Positions 7,466 through 15,787 of a DNA stretch of 45,130 nucleotides are shown here, one piece after another (positions within the stretch are counted from its first letter, which is position 1; every line of letters starts with the position of its first letter). Source of the DNA: Akkermansiaceae bacterium (GTDB taxonomy: Bacteria > Verrucomicrobiota > Verrucomicrobiia > Verrucomicrobiales > Akkermansiaceae); NCBI GenBank assembly GCA_903934285.1, contig CAIZNN010000250.1, positions 1 to 45,130 of the forward strand, read 5' to 3'. Position numbers and translations under genes: made by a program. The notes under the pieces are model-generated. The model was given only the letters and a program-made list of their open reading frames with translations, was not told the origin of the DNA and did no database searches.

Positions 7466-8427
7466 GCTGGCATTATCACAGCGTGGCCGTGGTCGGCGCC
7501 GGGGCTATCGGCTTGTATTATGGCGGCCGCCTCGCCCACGCCGGCGCAGACGTGCGCTTCCTGCTGCGCGCCGATGGCGAGGCCATCGCCCGCCATGGCT
7601 TGCGCGTCGAGAGCGTGCACGGCGATTTCGTGTTGCCACATGTGGCGGGATTCCGCGCGGCGGCGGATATCGGCCCGGTCGACTTGGTCATCGTGGCGTG
7701 GAAGGCCACTGCCAACGCCCACCTTGCCAGCGTGCTGCCGCCGCTGCTCCATGCTAACACCCAGGTGCTCACCCTGCAAAACGGCCTGGGCAATTGTGAG
7801 GCCCTAGCCGCTATCGTCGGCCCGCAGCGGGTGCTCGGCGGCTTGTGTTTTGTCTGCATCAACCGGGCGGCCCCCGGACATGTTAGGCACACCGCCGGCG
7901 GGCGGGTGGCGCTGGGCGAATTGCAGCCCGATGCGCGCGGCCGCGCGTCGGAGGTGGCCCGGCGCTTCAAGGCGGCCGGCATACCGGCCGAGGCGGTGGC
8001 CGATCTGGCCGACGCGCAGTGGCAGAAGTTGGTGTGGAATATCCCGTTCAACGGGCTGGCGGTGGCCGAGGGCGGGGTGACCACCGATGTGCTGTTAGCC
8101 TCGCCGCAGACCGAAGCTGAAATCCGCGCCCTGATGGCCGAAGTGATCAGCGCGGCGCGGGCGCTCGGGCTCAACCTCAGCGACGAGTTGATCGAGTTCA
8201 ACGTCGCGCGCACCCGCCCGATGGGCCCCTACCGGCCATCCAGCATGATCGATTTCCTCGCCGGCCATGAGGTGGAGGTCGGCTCGATCTGGGAAGAACC
8301 GCTGCGCCGCGCCCAGCAGGCGGGGGTGGCCATGCCGCATCTCGAGCATCTGCTAGACCGCATCCGCGCGCGGCTCGCCTCCAGAGCGGATGCCACCACA
8401 AGGAGCGCGGACTTTAGTCCGCATTGA
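7462..8427 (+). CDS. panE: 2-dehydropantoate 2-reductase (PanE/ApbA family)
   Basis: Reduces 2-dehydropantoate to pantoate with NADPH in pantothenate/CoA synthesis, if the family assignment holds at substrate level. Evidence: N-terminal Rossmann motif VAVVGAGAIGLYYGG, the LQNGLGN turn, the catalytic segment WQKLVWNIPFNGLAVAEGG with the family Lys and Asn residues, and PSSMIDFLAGHEVEVGSI near the C-terminus. 321 residues from GTG 7462, chosen because GTG overlaps the previous TGA stop (GTGA); a GTG/ATG-type start at 7438 would overlap by 28 bp. The last residues are encoded by a short palindrome (8407-8422), so the C-terminus looks extended by repeat sequence. Paralogues with other ketoacid substrates exist, so panE is probable rather than certain. 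Confidence 0.8.
   Translation: MSWHYHSVAVVGAGAIGLYYGGRLAHAGADVRFLLRADGEAIARHGLRVESVHGDFVLPHVAGFRAAADIGPVDLVIVAWKATANAHLASVLPPLLHANTQVLTLQNGLGNCEALAAIVGPQRVLGGLCFVCINRAAPGHVRHTAGGRVALGELQPDARGRASEVARRFKAAGIPAEAVADLADAQWQKLVWNIPFNGLAVAEGGVTTDVLLASPQTEAEIRALMAEVISAARALGLNLSDELIEFNVARTRPMGPYRPSSMIDFLAGHEVEVGSIWEEPLRRAQQAGVAMPHLEHLLDRIRARLASRADATTRSADFSPH
8407..8422. repeat. Short REP-like palindrome at the 3' end of the PanE gene
   Basis: GCGGACTTTAGTCCGC: two perfect 7-bp arms around TT. It overlaps the last codons and lies just before the stop at 8425-8427. There is no T run after it, so it is not an obvious intrinsic terminator. It resembles short dispersed palindromes of the GCGGGCAT..ATGCCCGC type seen at 16961-17212. 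Confidence 0.6.
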
Positions 8428-8588
8428 CAAGGGCGGTTGCTCCGTGGCGGCCCCGGGCTGTATGCCATCAGTGGCGGCACGACTCATGGCGTGGTTCCTC
8501 AGCGGTTGTCTGAAGATGCGCACATCGAGAACTGGTGGTCACGCTGGTGCGCTCTGTTGCTTGCATCCGCGCTGCCTGCCCAAGGTCC

Positions 8589-8828
8589 TCAATGCTGGCA
8601 GACCTTCGACGCGTCGATGGTGAGAGTGCTGTCGCTGGCGGAAAACTTGCCGCGCGCGATCAGGAAATCTATCAGGCCGTCCGCCGTCAGGCCGGCGGCC
8701 GCACAGGTGTGAAACCGGGCCCCGGCGCCGAATTTTGCCGCAATGGCCGTCACCAACTCGGCGCGCGAATAGGCGTGCCCCGCTTGTTGAATCATGTCTA
8801 TGACGTCGTGCCCGTGAATGCTTTCCAT
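8589..8828 (-). CDS. YecH family (DUF2492) small metal-binding protein
   Basis: 79 residues, closely matching the enterobacterial YecH pattern along its whole length: starts MESIHGHDVIDMI, then YSRAELVTAIAAKFGAGARF, HTCAAAGLTADGLIDFLIAR, GKF, and ends DASKVCQH. Conserved His and Cys residues (IHGH, FHTC, VCQH) are the proposed metal ligands. Function is unproven in any organism I know of. It stands alone: a 161-bp gap with nothing recognised separates it from the PanE gene, and the caspase-like gene begins in the 8951 region with the same strand. It is unusual to find this family outside proteobacteria-like genomes, but the match is clear. Confidence 0.85.
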   Translation of the reverse strand: MESIHGHDVIDMIQQAGHAYSRAELVTAIAAKFGAGARFHTCAAAGLTADGLIDFLIARGKFSASDSTLTIDASKVCQH

Positions 8829-8950
8829 GCGCCAAGCCTAATGGGGCCCCGCCGGAAATCAAGAATAAATATTCCACATTTCGCCGCTGGCTTGCCTATC
8901 GGAAGTGCGCGCCGCTGCGGCTGGCCGGGCCTTGCGGCGGTGGCGCCTGT

Positions 8951-10324
8951 TCACAACTTGGCGCGGAACCGGATCACGATCTCGGCGGGCGGCGCGTTCT
9001 TGGTGCCGGGGTTAGGCAGCAGCACGAAGTCGTCGGCCAGCACCGGTTGCCAACGCTCGCCTTCCACCAATTCGAGCGCGGCGAGGCGGCGCGGCAGCAA
9101 GGCAATCAGCGGCCGTCCGCCACGGGTCGACCCGTTGCTGTCGACCGCGGCAAAAGTCTCGCGGCCGGCCTGCGGGACGATCTTCCAGGTGAACTGACCC
9201 GGCGCTGTTTCCGTTAGGCTTTCGGTCCAGCGCAGCGGCCCCGGCGCCATCCGTGCCGTCCATTTCGGGTCGCCATAAAACGCTGTCACGTCGCGGTCGT
9301 GAAGCAGGCCGGCAGCCTCGCCATTGCCGATGGTGGTGCCGGGCGCCACCTCCTTGGCCAGCAAGGATTGGTCCAATTGGCCGAGTTGCCAGACCAGCGC
9401 GTGGTGATTGGCGAGCCAGGCTTCGGTTAGCGTGAAGCGGCCGGGTTGTTCGAGGAAGTAATCCAGCACGCCCCAGCCGGCGTAGCCAAACCACGTGTTC
9501 ACGGTGTAGCCGATCGCCTGGCGGGCACCGGCCGAGCCGATCCATGCCAACATCATGCAGCTGTCACTGCCCGGAATGTTGCCGAGCCGGCAGTTGCCCA
9601 CTGCCAGATAGATCTTCGGATTCGGCGACTTCACCCGGTGCGTGCTGCCATCGAGCGCGCGGCCCGTCAACTCGCCGTTAGAGTCGGCGAAAGTGCCGTT
9701 GCGGAAGCCGTAGCCGGGTTGCCAATCGTGTTCGCTGGCGTGGCCGGAGGTGATGAAACAATCGGGTTTGCCCTCATTGAGATAGCGCACGATGGCAGGC
9801 ACGGAGTCGGCGTCGCCGGCCGTCTGCCGGGCCTTGCCGCCAGACTCCTTGACCCACCGCTCGCCGGCTTTGAATTCAGAAAACCAGCGCCCGCTGGTCA
9901 CGCATTCGCTGGCAAAGGAAGTGCCGCCCCCGACTTCGCGCACCTCCAACGGCTGGTCTTCCGCCACCACTTGGGCGGCCACGGCGGCGCTGCCACCGGT
10001 CACGATTCCCCAGCGGCAGTCGGCGTACGGGTCGGCATCCAGCCCGCGGGCGAGCCGGTGCATGGCGGCCACCTGGGCCGGCCCCAACTCGCGCGGCCGC
10101 GCCACCCACGCGAGCCAGCGCGGGGCGTGTTCACCGGCCAGGCGTGCGCGCAGTTCCAACGGCGAGAGTTTGCACTCCATCACCTCGCCGCCGTGTTTTT
10201 TCGCCAGGCTGTCGGCCACCGCCCGCCACGGTGCATCCGCGGATGTCGCCGCCGAAACAATCACCACATAGTCCGCCGCGCATGCGGGGACCACCAACGC
10301 CAGCCATGCCAAGGTGCGAATCAT
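8951..10324 (-). CDS. Secreted caspase-like (clan CD, gingipain-type) protein
   Basis: 457 residues with a signal peptide (MIRTLAWLALVVPACA, cut near ADY). The core looks like a caspase/gingipain fold: hydrophobic strand CFITSGHAS with a candidate catalytic His at 195, followed about 50 residues later by strand KIYLAVGNCRLGNI with a candidate Cys at 245, and SDSCMMLAWIGSAGARQAIG after it, as in C25-like peptidases where the segment after the Cys closes the active site. The C-terminal third is beta-rich (LTETAPGQFTWKIVPQAG), possibly an Ig-like module. It may be an extracellular peptidase or an inactive homologue. It lies 38 bp after trpB on the same strand, probably by chance. Confidence 0.6.
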   Translation of the reverse strand: MIRTLAWLALVVPACAADYVVIVSAATSADAPWRAVADSLAKKHGGEVMECKLSPLELRARLAGEHAPRWLAWVARPRELGPAQVAAMHRLARGLDADPYADCRWGIVTGGSAAVAAQVVAEDQPLEVREVGGGTSFASECVTSGRWFSEFKAGERWVKESGGKARQTAGDADSVPAIVRYLNEGKPDCFITSGHASEHDWQPGYGFRNGTFADSNGELTGRALDGSTHRVKSPNPKIYLAVGNCRLGNIPGSDSCMMLAWIGSAGARQAIGYTVNTWFGYAGWGVLDYFLEQPGRFTLTEAWLANHHALVWQLGQLDQSLLAKEVAPGTTIGNGEAAGLLHDRDVTAFYGDPKWTARMAPGPLRWTESLTETAPGQFTWKIVPQAGRETFAAVDSNGSTRGGRPLIALLPRRLAALELVEGERWQPVLADDFVLLPNPGTKNAPPAEIVIRFRAKL

Positions 10325-10362
10325 CCGCGCACCATAGCGCCGCCCGCCCCGCTGACAAGCGC

Positions 10363-11571
10363 TTATACTAACAAATATTTCGCCGCCTGCTCGACGTCCT
10401 TGTCGCCGCGGCCTGACAGATTGGCGATGATGATGGCGTCGCGCGGCAGGGTGGGGGCGAGTTTGATCACCCCGGCCATGGCGTGGGCGCTTTCCAGCGC
10501 CGGCAAAATCCCTTCGGTGTGCGCCAGTTCCTTGAACGCGGCGAGCGCCTCGGCGTCGGTGGCGTAGGTGTATTCCACGCGGCCGGCTTCTTGCAGATAC
10601 GCGTGCTCGGGGCCGACCGCGGCGTAGTCCAGCCCGGCGGAAATCGAGTGGGTCAATTCGATCTGGCCATCGGCATCGGCCAGCAGCCAGGTTTTGGTGC
10701 CTTGGAGCACGCCGAGTTTGCCGCCTTGGAAGCGGGCGGCGTGGCGTGCCGGGAAAATCCCGTCGCCGCCGGCCTCCACGCCCACCATGCGCACGCCCGC
10801 ATCGTCGAGGAACGGATGAAACAAGCCGATGGCATTCGAGCCGCCGCCGACGCAGGCGATCAGGAGGTCCGGCAGGCGGCCTTCCTTTTCCATAATCTGG
10901 CGCCGCGCCTCGACGCCGATCACCCGCTGGAAATCCCGCACGATCATCGGAAAGGGATGCGCGCCGAGCGCCGAACCGAGAATGTAATGGGTGTCATCGA
11001 CACTGGCCACCCAATCGCGCATCGCTTCGTTGACCGCCTCCTTGAGGGTGGCCTGGCCGGCTGTCACGGCGCGCACTTCCGCGCCCATCAGGCGCATCCG
11101 CACCACGTTGAGCGCCTGCCGCTCCATATCGACCTGCCCCATATAGATGACGCACTCCATGCCGAAGCGCGCGCAGACCGTGGCGGTGGCCACGCCGTGT
11201 TGACCCGCCCCGGTTTCCGCGATGATGCGCTTTTTGCCCAGGCGTTTGGCGAGCAGGATCTGGCCGATGGCATTGTTGATCTTATGCGCGCCGGTGTGCA
11301 GCAAATCCTCGCGTTTCAGATAGATTTTGGCCCCGCCGAGCGTCTCGGTCCAGCGCTTGGCGAAATACAGCGGGGTCGGGCGTCCGGCGAAGTTGCCGAG
11401 CAAATCCTCCAGTTCCGCCTGGAAGGTTGGGTCGGCCTGGGCCTGGGCGTAGGCGGCGGCGAGTTGCTGCAACGGAGCCATCAAGGTTTCCGGCACAAAC
11501 ATGCCGCCAAACCGGCCAAAATGACCGGCGGCGTCGGGTACAAGCGGTCGGGTGGGATGAACTGGGGCCAT
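10363..11571 (-). CDS. trpB: Tryptophan synthase beta chain
   Basis: Condenses indole and L-serine to L-tryptophan using PLP. 402 residues from the ATG at 11571 ([20 protein letters not shown]), the usual family length; the frame extends upstream but without homology. Key motifs are [28 protein letters not shown] with the PLP lysine at residue 97, [12 protein letters not shown], the serine/PLP phosphate loop [10 protein letters not shown], and the C-terminal NLSGRGDKD. This is the trpB1 type that normally works with TrpA, yet no trpA, trpF or trpC is in the window. The gene ends with TTA-GTA-TAA just before the caspase-like gene. Confidence 0.95.
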   Translation of the reverse strand: MAPVHPTRPLVPDAAGHFGRFGGMFVPETLMAPLQQLAAAYAQAQADPTFQAELEDLLGNFAGRPTPLYFAKRWTETLGGAKIYLKREDLLHTGAHKINNAIGQILLAKRLGKKRIIAETGAGQHGVATATVCARFGMECVIYMGQVDMERQALNVVRMRLMGAEVRAVTAGQATLKEAVNEAMRDWVASVDDTHYILGSALGAHPFPMIVRDFQRVIGVEARRQIMEKEGRLPDLLIACVGGGSNAIGLFHPFLDDAGVRMVGVEAGGDGIFPARHAARFQGGKLGVLQGTKTWLLADADGQIELTHSISAGLDYAAVGPEHAYLQEAGRVEYTYATDAEALAAFKELAHTEGILPALESAHAMAGVIKLAPTLPRDAIIIANLSGRGDKDVEQAAKYLLV

Positions 11572-11781
11572 GGACGGCCTGACTCTCCGCCGCGATGCGC
11601 CAAGATTCAAGGCGCGAATGCGGCCCGGGCAAAATTCGCCGCTGGCGCTACCTCGGCACGCGCGGACGAGGCCGCAGCAGAGCGGAGCGCCGGCCGCCAT
11701 ACCTCCGCGGAATCGGCGATTCCGGTTCACGATTCAGTCGGACCGTGAACCAGGAGTCTCCGACAGGGAACACAAAAATCC

Positions 11782-11810
11782 TTGACAAAGATTCCGTATT
11801 GGAATAACCA
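11782..11810 (+). promoter_or_regulatory. Possible promoter of the toxin-antitoxin pair
   Basis: TTGACA at 11782-11787, 17-bp spacer, then TAACCA at 11805-11810. The -35 is perfect, the -10 is weak. Transcription would begin within a few bases of the ATG at 11819, so the message may be leaderless. No Shine-Dalgarno site is present before that ATG. Confidence 0.4.
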
Positions 11811-11818
11811 GTGGCTCC

Positions 11819-12193
11819 ATGAATTGGCAACTTGAACCAACCGAACAGTTCGAGCGGGATGCGAAACGCTATGCGAAAAAGCAACCCGGCGAATATCTCG
11901 CCGTAATGGAGAACCTTGAGAAATACGTGATAGCCATTGAATCTTCAAGCCATCCTGGGCTTGTCCAGTTCGGATTTCTCCACGAGGAACCAAAGGGGAT
12001 GCGCGCCATTGATCAGTCGGGTGGGGCACTCGCCAGTGGCGGAAAAAGAGGCGAATTGAATCAGACAAGACTTTACACTTATGCCGCTTTGGAATCAAAG
12101 GTCCTCCACCTTCTCTGCCTTGGTTCCAAAACTACCCAGGCGAAGGACATCCGCTACGCCGCGAGTGCGGTGGACGCCCTCTGCAACGAGTAG
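11819..12193 (+). CDS. RelE/HigB-like toxin of a type II toxin-antitoxin system
   Basis: 124 residues. The N-terminus WQLEPTEQFERDAKRYAKKQ has the helix typical of RelE/ParE/HigB toxins, and the C-terminal part LYTYAALESKVLHLLCLGSK followed by TTQAKDIRYA carries the usual strand and final helix. The partner at 12229 is a Xre-type HTH protein. Toxin-first order is the HigBA-like arrangement. Such toxins usually cleave mRNA on the ribosome, and the partner binds both toxin and promoter DNA; here this is inference. GC content is visibly lower in the first 300 bases than in neighbouring core genes, suggesting acquisition. It marks the left end of the accessory stretch. Confidence 0.7.
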   Translation: MNWQLEPTEQFERDAKRYAKKQPGEYLAVMENLEKYVIAIESSSHPGLVQFGFLHEEPKGMRAIDQSGGALASGGKRGELNQTRLYTYAALESKVLHLLCLGSKTTQAKDIRYAASAVDALCNE

Positions 12194-12228
12194 GGGAGTC
12201 ACTGTCCCCCCCCACCACCACACATCCC

Positions 12229-12825
12229 ATGAAAACAGCCACCATCCCATCCACCACCACCCGGCCGAAGCGCTTTGCCTCGGTGCGGGATCTCGTCAAG
12301 GCCACAGCGGCCAATGATGAACAAGTCCGTGAATTCGACCGCCGGAGCAACGGGGCGGTCATCGTCAATGCGCTCATCCGCACCCGTGCCGCCGCCGGAA
12401 TAACTCAAGCCGATGTCGCGGGAAAAATGGACCGCACTCAGAGCGCCGTGTCCAAACTGGAACACGCGACCGATGCCTCACTCACCCTCCAAGACATCGC
12501 CAGCTACCTGCACGCCACCGGCGGGCGGCTGAATCTCGGTATCGGCAAACAACCCAACCGCGTCCAGCGCATCAAGGAACTGGCCATCTGCCTCAAAGGT
12601 GAACTCGAAGCCTTGGCCGACCTGTCTTCCAACAGCGATGACCCATCCATCCGCCAGAGTATCAACGGATTCTTTGGCGAGGCTTGGTTCAACCTCTTCG
12701 AGATTCTCTGTGCCACAAGCTCCCGCCTCCCGCAAGAACCCGAGGATACCTCACCGGTGAAGTTGCTCGGGCCGCAATCCGCCTGTGTGCTTGGCGGTCG
12801 GAAAGCGGCAAAGGCGTTTTGCTGA
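12229..12825 (+). CDS. Xre-family HTH antitoxin with extended C-terminal domain
   Basis: 198 residues. The HTH_3 domain spans about residues 45-105: IRTRAAAGITQADVAGKMDR, TQSAVSKLEHATDASLTLQD, IASYLHATGGRLNLGI. The order and 35-bp spacing after the toxin identify it as the likely antitoxin and autorepressor. It continues for about 90 residues with NRVQRIKELAICLKGELEAL and FFGEAWFNLFEILCATSS, longer than most HigA proteins (about 100 residues). That tail may be another dimerisation or sensor module. The gap between the genes contains a C-rich run. The stop is followed by a 212-bp gap holding a terminator of the next, opposite gene. Confidence 0.75.
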   Translation: MKTATIPSTTTRPKRFASVRDLVKATAANDEQVREFDRRSNGAVIVNALIRTRAAAGITQADVAGKMDRTQSAVSKLEHATDASLTLQDIASYLHATGGRLNLGIGKQPNRVQRIKELAICLKGELEALADLSSNSDDPSIRQSINGFFGEAWFNLFEILCATSSRLPQEPEDTSPVKLLGPQSACVLGGRKAAKAFC

Positions 12826-12986
12826 CCACTCCGGCTAGCCCTTGAAGGCGTGATCGCGACCGGATCGGTGATGGCGGCGACGGCCGCCGCCATCGAGCGC
12901 AGGGCCGCAGGCTGGATGAGCCACTCGCTATTTTGAAGAACCGGATTCACGCCCGGTCTGCGGTGTCAACGCGGGGACACAAAGAA

Positions 12987-13015
12987 GCCGGATGAGGCAG
13001 CAAACCTCATCCGGC
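12987..13015 (-). terminator. Intrinsic terminator of the PEP-CTERM SUMF1-fold gene
   Basis: Perfect 11-bp stem (GCCGGATGAGG / CCTCATCCGGC) with a 7-nt loop, lying 22 bp beyond the stop of the minus-strand gene at 13038. In the direction of that gene the stem is followed by TTCTTTGTG, a short T-rich tail. The other 180 bp of the gap from 12826 show nothing recognised. Confidence 0.75.
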
Positions 13016-13037
13016 ATATTGAGTGAGATGTTAGATA

Positions 13038-14054
13038 TCAGCGCGGATTCTTCGTGCGCCGACGCAACATCAAGCCGCTGGAGATCAACCCGAGCAGGGT
13101 GAACGACGAGGTGACCTCAGGGACCGCAGCGAGTTCGCTGCTGGCAACGCGGAAGCCCGCGAGGTTGTACTCGAGCGACGGGCCGCCGTAGTCGCGGTAA
13201 GAGGAGGCCAGAAAGTTGACGACGTCGTACCAGGAGCCCCCGCGCGCCACGCGCGACGAACCGGACGCATCGTTGGTCCCGGAAAGGTTGGTTTCCATCC
13301 ATTCCCAGGCGTTGCCGCCCTGTCCCATCGTGCCGTAGGGGCTCAGACCACCCGCGCTGGTGATGTCGGCAGGGCCGGATTGTCTGTTATAGACGTTTGT
13401 TCCCGAAGCAGTCCCGCTGGCCACCGCGCTAGGTGCCGTGTCGCTACCGGTCGCATAATCCCAGTATCCGGCACCGCCAGTCTTGTTAGAATCATAATAC
13501 GCCGCCTTAAACCACTCGTTCTCGCTGGGCAGGAAATACTTCGCGTTGCTGTTGCGGAAGAGATTGTCGGCGTTGTAACCAGCCTCACCGCTGGTCCAGA
13601 GGGCGATGTTTGCGTTTGCGCCGTAGCCTGCTTCTCCGGGCTGAATGCTGAATTTATAGGCCGCCACCGAGCCGCTCGACACATTGAGCCAGTTCACAAA
13701 GCGTGCCGCCTCGTTCCACGAAACCGACGTGGCGGGTTTATTGTCCCCACGAATGTCTTTCGTGATGCCAAGGCCCCCATCAGCATTCGCCTTGTTAATC
13801 ATGGACTCACTCACCTCGTAGGTGCTCATCCGGTATGAGTAGGCGACAGCGCCCGCCGGATTTGGAACGCCCGTCGTGTCGGGAGCGTTTCCAGGATTGC
13901 CGATGGTCACGAAATTCATCATGAAGGCATTTCCTCCAGTGCCAAACGTGTCAGTGGTGGTGGTGGTGGTGATGATCCCGGCCAAAGCCGGTGTGACGAG
14001 CGAAGCGCCGGCCAGAACGGCCAGCCCGAGGGAGGTTATGTTGGGGTGTTTCAT
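13038..14054 (-). CDS. PEP-CTERM secreted SUMF1/FGE-fold protein
   Basis: 338 residues with signal peptide (MKHPNITSLGLAVLAGASLV, cut near ALAG), a short Thr run encoded by a trinucleotide repeat (13953-13970), an FGE-sulfatase (SUMF1) domain at about residues 45-310 and a C-terminal exosortase signal: VPEVTSSFTLLGLISSGLML then RRR. SUMF1 hallmarks include YEVSESMINKANADGG, SVSWNEAARFVNWLN, YFLPSENEWFKAAYY, PYGTMGQGGNAWEWMET and RVARGGSWYDV with GFRVASS. No cysteine occurs in the protein, so it cannot be a formylglycine-generating oxidase; it is more likely a binding or structural extracellular protein. Exosortase would sort and probably cleave it at the outer envelope. Fragments of close relatives are at 15257 and 17218. 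Confidence 0.85.
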   Translation of the reverse strand: MKHPNITSLGLAVLAGASLVTPALAGIITTTTTTDTFGTGGNAFMMNFVTIGNPGNAPDTTGVPNPAGAVAYSYRMSTYEVSESMINKANADGGLGITKDIRGDNKPATSVSWNEAARFVNWLNVSSGSVAAYKFSIQPGEAGYGANANIALWTSGEAGYNADNLFRNSNAKYFLPSENEWFKAAYYDSNKTGGAGYWDYATGSDTAPSAVASGTASGTNVYNRQSGPADITSAGGLSPYGTMGQGGNAWEWMETNLSGTNDASGSSRVARGGSWYDVVNFLASSYRDYGGPSLEYNLAGFRVASSELAAVPEVTSSFTLLGLISSGLMLRRRTKNPR

Positions 14055-14443
14055 AAGGTTTACAACAGTAAATCAACGCTTTTTAGCCCAACCCTACCCC
14101 GAGTCGAGAAAAATCAAATTATTTTTTCTAACAATTTGCCGGGCGTTTCAAGTGCCTTGGTGAGGCCGGTTTGCGGCGGCGGCGATGAGTCTAACGCCCG
14201 CGCCGCCGCTCGACCGGGCTGCAAAAGACCGCTTGCGGGAGGCCCGTTTGGTCCCGGCGAGGTGGGGCAATCGGAAGAGTTAGAGACAGGGTTCTCTATC
14301 TGGGGATCCCTCCACATTCACGGAAAAGCGCCGGCCTGGTAATCCGGGCTTGCTAAGCGTCCGTTGGCGGACACACTGAAGCGGTGCCGCAACCAGAACC
14401 ACAACGCCATCAACCCCGCCGCAGCGGCTGCGCGGACGCGGCC
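14055..14443. other. Intergenic region, mostly without recognised features
   Basis: About 390 bp between the PEP-CTERM gene and the small frame before the nucleotidyltransferase. The first 80 bases are AT-rich and probably carry the promoter of the minus-strand gene at 14054; no convincing -35/-10 pair could be fixed. The rest is GC-rich, with no gene, RNA or repeat that I can identify. Confidence 0.5.
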
Positions 14444-14560
14444 TTGCGTGCGGAAATCGAGCGTGTCCGAAGGATGACCGTCGAGGAGCGCATCAAGGCA
14501 GCGCTTTCGATGCACCAGCGGTTCTCGTGGCTCCATCCGGTCGTCAGCAAGCAAAACTAG
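14444..14560 (+). CDS. Small partner protein upstream of nucleotidyltransferase
   Basis: A 38-residue frame starting at TTG 14444 (or 28 residues from the ATG at 14474) and ending at 14560, 3 bp before the next ATG. It reads LRAEIERVRRMTVEERIKAA then LSMHQRFSWLHPV. Short helical proteins with this pattern (MTVEERI..AL..RRRFSWL) often precede nucleotidyltransferase-like genes of the AbiEii/DUF6036 kind. The frame is open back to 14357 without an ATG. The start is uncertain and the gene may be truncated at its 5' end. Confidence 0.45.
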   Translation: MRAEIERVRRMTVEERIKAALSMHQRFSWLHPVVSKQN

Positions 14561-14563
14561 GCG

Positions 14564-15118
14564 ATGTTCGATCCTGAAGCCAACCTGCAGGCAGCGGAGC
14601 GGGTCGCTTGTCTGTTAGAACGACGTGGCGTCCCGGCCGTGGTTATCGGGGCGGTGGCACTGGCCGCTTACCGCTACATTCGCCTCACCGAGGACATCGA
14701 TCTGGGAGTGGACGCGGATTTGCCGGCCATGCGAATGCTCGTGGCAGCACTGCGCGAGGAAGGTTTCACGGCTGAACTGAAGGAACCGGATGGTGACGAT
14801 CCTCTCGGCGGAGTCATCGACGTCTCCGGTCCGTTTGGCCTGGTGCAGGTGGTCAGTTTTGGGGGGCGTTTTCCGGCCGCGATTCGGGACGCCTTGGCGG
14901 GCGACGATATTCGGGTCAATCCCGGCAGCAAGCTGCGCATCGTCCCGCTCCCCCAGCTTGTAGCTCTCAAGTTGTACGCGGGCGGAAGCAAGTCCAAGGC
15001 GGATATTGTCGAATTGCTCCGCCGCAATCCCGAGGTGGATCTGGCTTCGATCCGCAAAGTGTGTCGCCGTTACCGTCTTCGCGGCTTGGATGCCATCCTG
15101 CGCGAATTGCTTGCGTGA
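14564..15118 (+). CDS. Nucleotidyltransferase-fold protein (AbiEii/DUF6036-like)
   Basis: 184 residues. The nucleotidyltransferase signature is visible: GVPAVVIGAVALAAYRYIRL then TEDIDLGVD, where the D-x-D pair follows the G[GA]xAL helix, and a later SKLRIVPLPQLVALKLYAGG that fits the third-acid and helical region. The C-terminal ELLRRNPEVDLASIRKVCRR is a typical tail. Proteins like this act as type IV toxin-like or antitoxin-like partners in AbiE or MNT/HEPN systems; the toxin here, if any, is unknown. The small frame ending 3 bp upstream may be its partner. It sits in the stretch rich in toxin-antitoxin genes. Confidence 0.65.
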   Translation: MFDPEANLQAAERVACLLERRGVPAVVIGAVALAAYRYIRLTEDIDLGVDADLPAMRMLVAALREEGFTAELKEPDGDDPLGGVIDVSGPFGLVQVVSFGGRFPAAIRDALAGDDIRVNPGSKLRIVPLPQLVALKLYAGGSKSKADIVELLRRNPEVDLASIRKVCRRYRLRGLDAILRELLA

Positions 15119-15256
15119 GCAGGGCCAGCGTTCAGATCATGGACTTTTTCTCTGTCCCTTAATCGCTCGTCAGCTCCGGGCGGCTTCATGTTCGTGAGAG
15201 AAAAAATTCGACCGCCTGCGGCGCTCCCCGAAGAAAAAGGGCAAAGGGATCAAGAA

Positions 15257-15769
15257 TTAAAGGGAACCCTTGCCACGTCTCCGCAGCAACAAGCCGCTGG
15301 AGACGAGGGCGAGGGTGGAGAGCAGTGTCGTTGGTTCAGGGACCGCTGCGAGTTCGCTACTGGCAACACGGAAGCCCACGATGTAGATCTCGTCCGACGG
15401 GCCGCTACCGTTGCGGGCCGAGGAGGCCAGGTAGCCGACATTGCCCCAGGAGCCCCCACGCAGCCCGCGCGCCGAGGCGGACGCATCGTTGGTCCCAGAA
15501 TAGTTAGTTTCCATCCAATCCCAGACGTTGCCGCCCTGTCCCATCGTGCCGTATGGGCTCAGCCCCCCCGCGCTGGTGATGTCGGCAGGACCGGATTGTC
15601 CGTTATAGACCGCACCCGATGTCCCGCTGGCCACCGCCGTAGGTGCCGTATCGCTGCCGGTCGCATAGTTGTAGTAGGTGCTGCCCGTGCCGCTGTAATA
15701 CGCCGCCTTATACCACTCGTTCTCGCTGGGCAGGAAATACTGTCCCCTAATCCAAACATTGGGTCTCAC
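15257..15769 (-). pseudogene. Truncated PEP-CTERM SUMF1-fold gene (N-terminal half missing)
   Basis: The frame encodes 170 residues, but homology to the intact gene at 13038-14054 starts only at YFLPSENEWYKAAYY (about 15741). The roughly 190 N-terminal residues, including the signal peptide, are absent. The rest is very similar at protein and DNA level: YGTMGQGGNVWDWMET, RGLRGGSWGNV, GFRVASSELAAVPEPTTLLS and the final RRR. Without a signal peptide it could not be exported, so I call it a remnant despite an intact frame with a start codon at 15769. Its missing 5' end may be the fragment at 17218-17257. Confidence 0.75.
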
Positions 15770-15787
15770 CTCGAAGCAAGGCCGTTT

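Noticed and set aside
13038-14054. Formylglycine-generating enzyme activity for the SUMF1-fold protein
   Set aside because: The protein contains no cysteine, so the copper-binding cysteine pair of true FGE is missing.
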